DNA of 64,000 nucleotides, from positions 41,133,125 to 41,197,124 of the forward strand of contig NC_069122.1 of assembly GCF_026914265.1 (NCBI RefSeq), read 5' to 3'. Every line of letters starts with the position of its first letter. The stretch's first letter is position 1. A program made the translations under genes and the position numbers. Positions 22,501 to 31,500 of this stretch are shown piece after piece. The stretch comes from Mya arenaria (lineage: Eukaryota; Mollusca; Bivalvia; Myida; Myidae). The notes beneath the pieces are model-generated. The model saw nothing but the letters and a program-made list of their open reading frames with translations, was not told where the DNA came from and did not search any database.

Positions 22501-25500
22501 CGTATTTGTCCATTAAAATAGATTACTGGGTTTGTCTACCAGGTAGAATTCATTCCTTATGCGTGATTGGCTTGTCGGTGTTATCACGTGATATTATCGA
22601 GGTAGGTGTATAGCTTTAATATGTCACCCAAGTAGAATAAGCCGCCGTGGCTCAGTGAATGCGAAGCTTGACGGCAAATTTCGCGTCAGGGGTTCCAACC
22701 CGGTCTCCGACACAATTTTTTTTTTCATTTTGGTACTTTGTTACAATTATGATATCAAAGCTTAACACATTTTATTAGATAATTGTCCTGAGATTCGTTT
22801 GGTGCCAATCCGGTGTACAGCCCCTTTAATGATTAAGCCTAAAACATAATGAGTGTCTACCTGCAATTTCAATGGCTTAAAATCTAGGTTGTATTCTAAA
22901 TTTACATTAACTTTTGTCAAAAGCAATTAAACGTTTTTCCAATTTGTCAATGAACAGTTTTGGAAATTGACTTTAGTTAGGCAACGACTTCAAATGTTTT
23001 ATTCATACCGTCCCTGCTATGTTCTAGAATCTTTATTGTAATGTTCTGTTTGTAAAGTAGACCGTACAAACGAATGATTTCGTATGGAACATACGTTTAT
23101 AATGTAGATCAATATTTAATGTTGTGTAACTATGTCAGGGAGGTCGAAAAAAGCGTTCAGCAGAGACTGTTTCCAGATGCAGATGGCAACACTTTGGATT
23201 TGGCAGCACTCAACATACAAAGGTACGAACGCGCGCAGGAAACACAATAACGCACGCATCATGCGACGGTGCGCCCGCACGCGTAATACAAAGGTGTGCC
23301 CGAGCGTTTAATATAGGTGCCCGCACACTCATCATACGACGGTACGCCTGCAAGCATAATACAAAGTTGCGCACTAGCGCCTCACCGAGGTGCCCATGCA
23401 CGCATCATACGAAGGTACGTCCCCACGCATAAACCAAAGGTGCGCCCGAGTGCCTCATCATGGTAACCGATCACGCATCATACGACATAACGCCCCCACG
23501 CATAATACAAAGGTGCGCCCGGGCGCCTCATGAAGGTGCCCACGCTCGCATTATACGACAGTTCGCCCCACGCATAATAAAATGGTGCACCCGAGCGCCT
23601 AATCAAGATACCCATGCTTGCATCATACGACGGTACGCCCCTACGTATAAAACAAAGGTGCGCCCGGGCGCCTCATGAAGGTACCAACGCACGCATCATA
23701 CGACATTACACCCCCACGTATAAAACAAAGGTGCGCCCGGGCGCCTCATGAAGGTGCCCACGCAGGCATCATACGACATTACATCCCCACGTATAAAACA
23801 AAGGTGCGCCCGGGCGCCTCATGAAGGCGCCCACGCTTGAATTATACGACGGTACGCCCCCACGTATAAAACAAAGATGCGCCCGGGGGCCTCACGAAGG
23901 TGTCTACACACGCATCATACGACGGTACACCCCACGTATAAAACAAAGGTGCGCCAGGGCGCCTCATGAAGGTGCCCACGCACGCATCATACGACAGTTC
24001 ACACCACGCATTATACAATGGTGCACCCGAGCGTCTAATCAAGATGCCCACGCACGCATTATACGACGGTACGCCCCCCCCCCCCCGCATAATACCATGA
24101 TGCGCCTGAGCGCCCCATCAAGGTACCCTTGCACGGCGGTACACCCGCACGCATAATACAAAGGTGCATCCGAAAGCCTCAGCAAGGTGCCCACGCACGC
24201 AGCATACGAAGGTACGCCAACAAGCATAATACAAAGGTGCGCCCGATTGCCACATCAAGGTGCCCTCGTACCATCATACACAGGCTTGCATGCACGCAAA
24301 ATACATAGGCACAATGGTCCGCATGCATGTTTGATCCGAGCGTACGTACGCACCCACGCGAGACATACAGAGGCAAGAACATATAGATATCCACGCTCTC
24401 CTTACTCAAACAAGAACAAAAAACATCACTCAAACGCAGCATACAATGGTACGGACGCACGAGTAATGCAAAGGTACATTCGCACGTATCATTCAAAACT
24501 TCGCACACACGCATCATACAAAGGTACGCACGCACGCATTTCTACTTCTTAAACAGATTAGTGACATTTATGAGGTAGGTAAATCAAAACAAAGTTTAAG
24601 GAAAGCCTTTATGTTATTTCAGTGAATAAGTACCGTCTCATTGATCACTTGTATTAATACCCGTCACTGATGAAAACATTTGAGGCCCTCATTGTTGATT
24701 TTATCCAGGTACATTTTTACATTAACCAATGGAGACAGCTTTGTCAATGACTTTCTGAAAAGTTAATCTAAAATTATATTTTATCAGGCGGGCTCGCGTA
24801 GGGTGCCGCGGATATAGGTAGAATGAACACCAATCTCACAGATCTTTGCCCTTAAAGATGTACTCTAACAGATTGAACGTTTTGACTTTACTTTTCTTTT
24901 TGTCTCAGAAGTAGCTGATTTGCACTAGATCTTTTAGCACTCACCAGTCATTTAATAGTGTAGCATTTCTAGCTTTTATATACACGGTTACAAACATGTT
25001 ATCAGTTATTAATATTTTCCATAAATTCAGTATTTACTGAAAAGAGGAATTTCAGAGGCTTATTCGGTGAAATCCAGAGTCCGCCGCGCGTAGTGGTTAC
25101 GACAAAGTAGAACTAAAATGCCCCGGCAATTACTTTAGCGAATATTATAATAGTTTACCACATTTTCAAAAACTGTAGTTTGGTTATCGAATATTCGAAT
25201 ATTCGTTCGAAAGAATTACCGAATATTCGAATATCAATTTTGCCATTCGTTTGCATCCCTAGTATTTAGTATGTACTTAAAGGTTATCACTCAAAAGTCA
25301 TGTTTGTTATACATGACGGTGAATTAAATAATGGTTATTCCAAATCAGTATTGTTTTATGTCCTTCAGTGTAGGTTTTAAAGCTAAATGGTTTGTGGTTT
25401 AGAAAACTTGCATCGTCGGCAACCACGGTACATGGTCAGTTACACTTCATAATGATACACATAGCGTAAACGTGTATCGGGGGTACAGTGTGTGTATACC

Positions 25501-28500
25501 ACGTGACAAATTACATCACAGATGCTACGACATAAGGCAATATTTTCCTTAAAATGAAGACTTAAAACAAAGATAACTTTTCTTTTACTTCACCATATTA
25601 AATGAAACAAAAAGCAGTCTATGCCGCTTATAGATCGCCGCCTTCTTTTTATTACCTAAGTTTAATAAGGTGATTAGATTCATCAAACACTTTTACAAAC
25701 CTGTGTCCAAAATATGTGTTGACAGTGCTCCCTCAGATGGCCGTTTTGTTAAAAGGTTTGTCGAAGTGTTTTAAGAAACTAAACTCTCAATCAAACTCTG
25801 GTAAAAGACAGAAGACGGGGCTTCATCATGCAGCGTAGACTGTGCTATGTTTCATTTGAAATGGTGAAGAAATAGAGAAGTTATCTTTGTTTAAAGTCTT
25901 CATTCGAAGCAAAATGTTGCCCTCCGACGTAGCATTTATGACGCAATTTATCACGTGGTATACACACACTGGGGGTATCCGACGATGGAAAACTTGCTGA
26001 ACAGGCAGGATCTACTATTTCTATTTTCATCCCATATATAGTGTTGGGGTCGCACTAGAAATCAGTGTTCGTTTGTGGGCAAAATCTTCAATCCGATATA
26101 AAATAAGTTAGATTTTTTTAAGTGGTAAATAACCTCTTGTTCCCTTAGAGCATGCTGATATTGAAGGATTCTGGATATTGGCATATATGCATGAAAGCAT
26201 GCAGTGTCGCTTAAAGATTCACTCTTTCTCTCAGAAAATATTTACCACAATTAATAATATTGTTATACTATTCCAAAAAGCATAAATCAATGTCAAAAAC
26301 AATAGATCTTATGAAGGATAACGAATTCAAATTGAAAGAAATAAGCATAAAACACGATATTTCTACCTTATCAGACTATAGTAGACCGCAGTTAATCTTT
26401 ATTATAAGCATTTACAAAGCTTTCCGCCATAACATTCACGGTTACAATCTTGTTATAAGTAATTAATATTTTCCATAAATGCATTTTTGAGTGAGTACAG
26501 TCAAAAATGATGTTCGATATACATGTGTATGTATTGATTTTGAATAAGAGTTTCACTTTTGCGCCGGCAAGATAACCACTTTATTTTTTAATGAAGTGAG
26601 TATAAAAAAATAAACCAATAAATCAAAAGATAACATTAGCTAATTAAACCATTTTCCCAATAATTTGTTTAGATCTAAAATCGAACCCACTTAATATGGT
26701 TCTTATACTTATTTAGCTCATGATCTCATCGATCATTTTTATCGAAAAAAAACATTGGATGGATGCCGGTACATCAGTAGAAGTAGTTCGCATATTTTGA
26801 ATTATATTATTGATTAAATGTAGTGTTTAAGCTGTATGTGTAGATCTGGGTTTAAATTGATTGACAGTGAAATGTTTTATTGCAAAATAATTACCAAGAT
26901 TACCTAGAGTTAAATCATAAACTTTAACTGCCAAATTGAAATTACTACGCGATCTACTTGCAGCGTAGTTAAAGTGTACCGTTTTCCTACACTGTAAACT
27001 GTTTATTAACTTCCGAGGTTTATGATAAAAATGGCAAAGGAGTTCCGAATGAAAAATAAAGGTGCCACATTTGTTCTAGAAGAGCTATGTTCTCACTTAT
27101 TCAAAAGTCCCGAAAACTCAATCTTCCCATTTCAGTTCAGTTACATTTGTTTAATGCTATGATTGCTCCAATTTTGTTATACTCTTGCGAAGTATGGAGT
27201 TTCGAAAATATCAAAATAATTGAACAGTTTCAGCTGAACTATTGCAAATTAATACTCAATCTCAAGGCTTCCACCCCTAATTGCATGGTGTATGGTGAAC
27301 TTGGTGTAGAACCCATAGCTTTACAAATTAAATCGAGAGTTTTATGTTATTGGAGCAAGATAGTGAACGAAAAAGATTGTAAAATATCTAAGTTATTATA
27401 TAATACGGTTCTAAAACTATATAATAGTAATGTTATTGTTTCTCCATGGTTATCTTTCGTTAACAATACCTTAAACGAACTTGGTTTGTCTGATTATTTT
27501 AGAAGTCAAACAGTCATTAGTCCTGTTAATTTCAAGTCAATTGTTAAAAGTAGACTGTATGACCAATTCTTACAAAACTGGACTAGTATTGTTGATAGCT
27601 CTTCCAAATGTCTTGTATATAGAATGTTCAAAAGTAATCATTGTTTTGAAGATTATCTTGACTTGTTACCTAGTAACCTTTGTAAAATACTTTGTAAGTT
27701 TAGGACCACAAACCATTCTTTGCCAATTGAAAAAGGCAGGCATTTGAACATTGAGAGAAATCAAAGATTATGTCAGTTATGTACTAAGAATGTTATTGGT
27801 GATGAATTTCACTACTTACTTGAATGTAACCATTTTTCAATCATACGTAAAAAAACTTATTGATCCTTATTACATTCTTCACCCAAACTTTTTTAAATTA
27901 GATGAACTTATGAACTGTAACAACAGACCTAAATTAATTAAGTTGGCATTGTTCTGTAAAATCATCTTACTGAAATTCAGATGACTCACTCTCCATACCC
28001 CGATTAACCAAAGATCTATTGATAATTACAATACCACTACATTGTGTCTTATTACTTCATATTTTCACTGATGTTGTTTAGTAAAGTTTCTTTTTTTGTG
28101 TTTGACATGTTTGTTCACTGTTTTATTTTATGTTAATTAATATGTGTTTCATTGTTTTCTTATGTCACATGCATATTATATGCCTTGATGAATAAAAACT
28201 TGAACTACTACTACCATTTTGTTTAACCCTTTTATGCAGAGGCCGAGAACACGGATTGCCGGGCTACAATGCGTACCGGAAGCTGTGTGGTCTGAGCGAG
28301 GCATGTCATTTCGGAACCGGAAAAGGCGGCCTTGTTGATCATGATGAAAACACAGTCAAGCTATTGGAAGATGTTTACGAGTGGGTTGTTTTTTAGTCAT
28401 AAAACAACCTTAAGCCTAGCTTCTAGATTTAAAGAGTGGAAGTTAAGCGTTATTTTACAAGCTCGCATTAGGCTGGTGCAGTTTTTTATTTATCTTTTTA

Positions 28501-31500
28501 TTTGAGTGCATTTTAATGTTGGCCTCATTTGAATTAAATGAATTAAATGATAATAAAGATTAATCTTTAAAAATGTTGTTTATTTTTAATAAAAAAATAC
28601 GTAGACACATATTCCTCAGGTAAAAAACACCAACATATAGCTGTTATAATATATATATTTTTTATCTACACCAAAATTGCATGCTTTTTTGTTTTGTTTA
28701 TTTAATGAAATGATTTAAACGTGATAACGCATTACGTAGCGAGTGTATTCGACGATGTGTTGCCATATGCCAAGTCTTAAAAGATATGATAATGATAAGC
28801 TTCTGAATCAATAAACTTTGGTCGTCATTTCATTAGCTGCCCGGGTGACATTGACCTCTTCACTGGGATCATAACGGAGCGCCGGGGATCCGAGGGTCTG
28901 CTGGGGCCCCTCGGTACTTGTATGATTGGTGAACAGTACAAGCGCTTCCGAGACGGAGACCGCTTCTTCTTTGAACGAAACGATCCGGTGGTTGGGTTTA
29001 CCAAACGTATGTATAACAGCATGTAATGTCTACAATCAAAGAACTGAACCCATGTTTACGAACAGGATCAAGTCCGATTTAAGATTCAAGACTAAAAACT
29101 GTTAAAAAAAGTTTCAGTATAACATTCCTTTTAGCTGACCATTGATAATGAAGAATGCTGAACCCATCAGCACTTTAAAGTTTCACCTTCATTAAAATAG
29201 ATTATATAAAAAGAATGCGATCTAATGAATGAGGTTTTCTCATTTTTTATTTCACTGTTCACAAGTCTGAGTCTTGACTTGAGACCGTTCGTTTACACAT
29301 TCTGAGTCTTGACTTGAGACCGTTCGTTTACACATTCTGAGTCTTGACCTGAGACCGTTCGTTTACATATTCTGAGTCTTGACTTGAGACCGTTCGTTTA
29401 CACATTCTGAGTCTTGACTTGAGACCGTTCGTTTACACATTCTGAGTCTTGGCCTAAACTTGAGATTGTGCGCTAAAACATTCTGAGTCTGAATCCAGAC
29501 TTGCGACCGTTCGTTAACACAATCTGATTCTTGGACAAGACTTGACACCGTTCGTTTACACTTTCTGAGTCGGGATCCAGACTTGAGACCTTTCGTTTAC
29601 ACTTTCTGACTCTGGGTCCAGACTTGACACCGTTCGTTTACACTTTCTGAGTCTCGTCCTGGACTTGAGACCGTTCGTTAACACATTCTGAGTCTCGGCT
29701 TGGACTTGAGACCGTTCATAAACACATTCTGAGTATTGGTCTGGACTTGAGACCGTTCTTTTGCACTTTCACAATCTTGGTCTGGACTTGAGACCGTTCG
29801 TAAACACATTCTGAGCCAAGCTTAAGACCATTTGTTTTCACATTTTGAGTCTTGGACCAGCATTGAGACCATGTGTTTACACTTTATGAGTATGGACCAG
29901 CATTGAGACCGTGTATTTATACTTTATGAATCTTAGGCTGGACTTGAGACCGTTCGTTTGCACTTTCTGAATCTTTGGCTAAACTTGGAGACCGTTCGTA
30001 AACACATTCTGAGTCATTGCCCAAGCTTGAGGCCGTTCGTTTACACATACTGAGTCTTGGACCAGCATTGAGACCGCTCGTTAACACTGTATGAGTCTTG
30101 GACCAGCATTGATACCGCTCGGTTACACTTTCTGAGTCTTGGGCTGGACTTGAGACCGTTCGTTTACACATACTGAGTCTTGGACCAACATTGAGACCAT
30201 TCGTTTTCACATTTTGAGTATTGGACCAGCATTGAGACCGTGTGTTTACACTTTATGAATCTCGGGCTGGACTAAAGACCGTTCGTTTGCACTTTCTGAG
30301 TCTTGGGCTAGACTTGAGACCGTTCGTAAACACATTCTGAGTCATTGCCTAAGGTTGAGTCCGTTCGTTTAAACATACTGAGTCTTTGACCAGCATTGAG
30401 ACCGTTCTTCAACACTTTCTGAGTCTAGGACCAGCATTGAGACCGTTCGTTAACACTTTCCGAGTCTTGAACCAGCATTGAGACCGTTCGGTTACACTTT
30501 CTGAGTCTTGGGCTGGACTTGAGACCGTTCGTTTACACATACTGAGTCTTGGACCAGCAATGAGACCGTTCGTTAACACTTTATGAGTCTTGGACCAGCA
30601 TTGAGACCGTTCGTTTACACATACTGAGTCTTGGACCAGCAATGAGACCGTTCGTTAACACTTTATGAGTCTTGGACCAGCATTGAGACCGTTCGGTTAC
30701 ACTTTCTGAGTCTTGGGCTGGACTTGAGACCGTTCGTTTACACATACTGAGTCTTGGACCAGCAATGAGACCGTTCGTTAACACTTTATGAGTCTTGGAC
30801 CAGCATTGAGACCGTTCGTTTACACATACTGAGTCTTGGACCAGCAATGAGACCGTTCGTTAACACTTTATGAGTCTTGGACCAGCATTGAGACCGTTCG
30901 GTTACACTTTCTGAGTCTATGGCTGGACTTCAGATCGTTCGTTTACACATTCTGAGTCTTTGGTCGAACTTGAGACCGTTCGTTTGCACATTCTCAGTCT
31001 GAATCCAGACTTGAGACTATAAGTTGAAACATTCTGAGTCTGGTCTCAGCATTGAGCTCGTTCGTAAACACATTCTGAGTCTGGATCCAGACTTGAGATT
31101 GTAGGTTAACACATTCTGAGTATTAGCCCGGACTTGCGACTGTTCGTTTACACATTCTAATATCCAGACTTGTGATCGTTTGTAAACACATTCTGAATCA
31201 AGATCCGGACCTGAGACAGTCCGTAAACACATTTTGAGTCCGGACCCAGGCTTGAGACAGTCCGTAAACACATTTTGAGTCCGGACCCAGACTTGAGACC
31301 GTCCGTAAACACATTTTGAGTCCGGACCCAGGCTTGAGAATATCCGTAAACTCTATCTGAGTCTGGACCCAGGCTTGAGAATATCCGTAAACTCTATCTG
31401 AGTCTGGACCCAGGCTTGAGAATGTCCGTAAACTCTATCTGAGTCTGGACCCAGGCTTGAGAATGTCCGTCATCACTATCTGAGTTCTGACCCAGGCTTG

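Noticed and set aside
22641-22713. Functional tRNA gene
   Set aside because: A and B boxes are present but acceptor ends do not pair, and it sits inside an inverted-repeat element; better explained as SINE-type.
23214-24545. CRISPR-like array
   Set aside because: Units are contiguous and diverged tandem repeats with no unique spacers, inside a eukaryotic intron.
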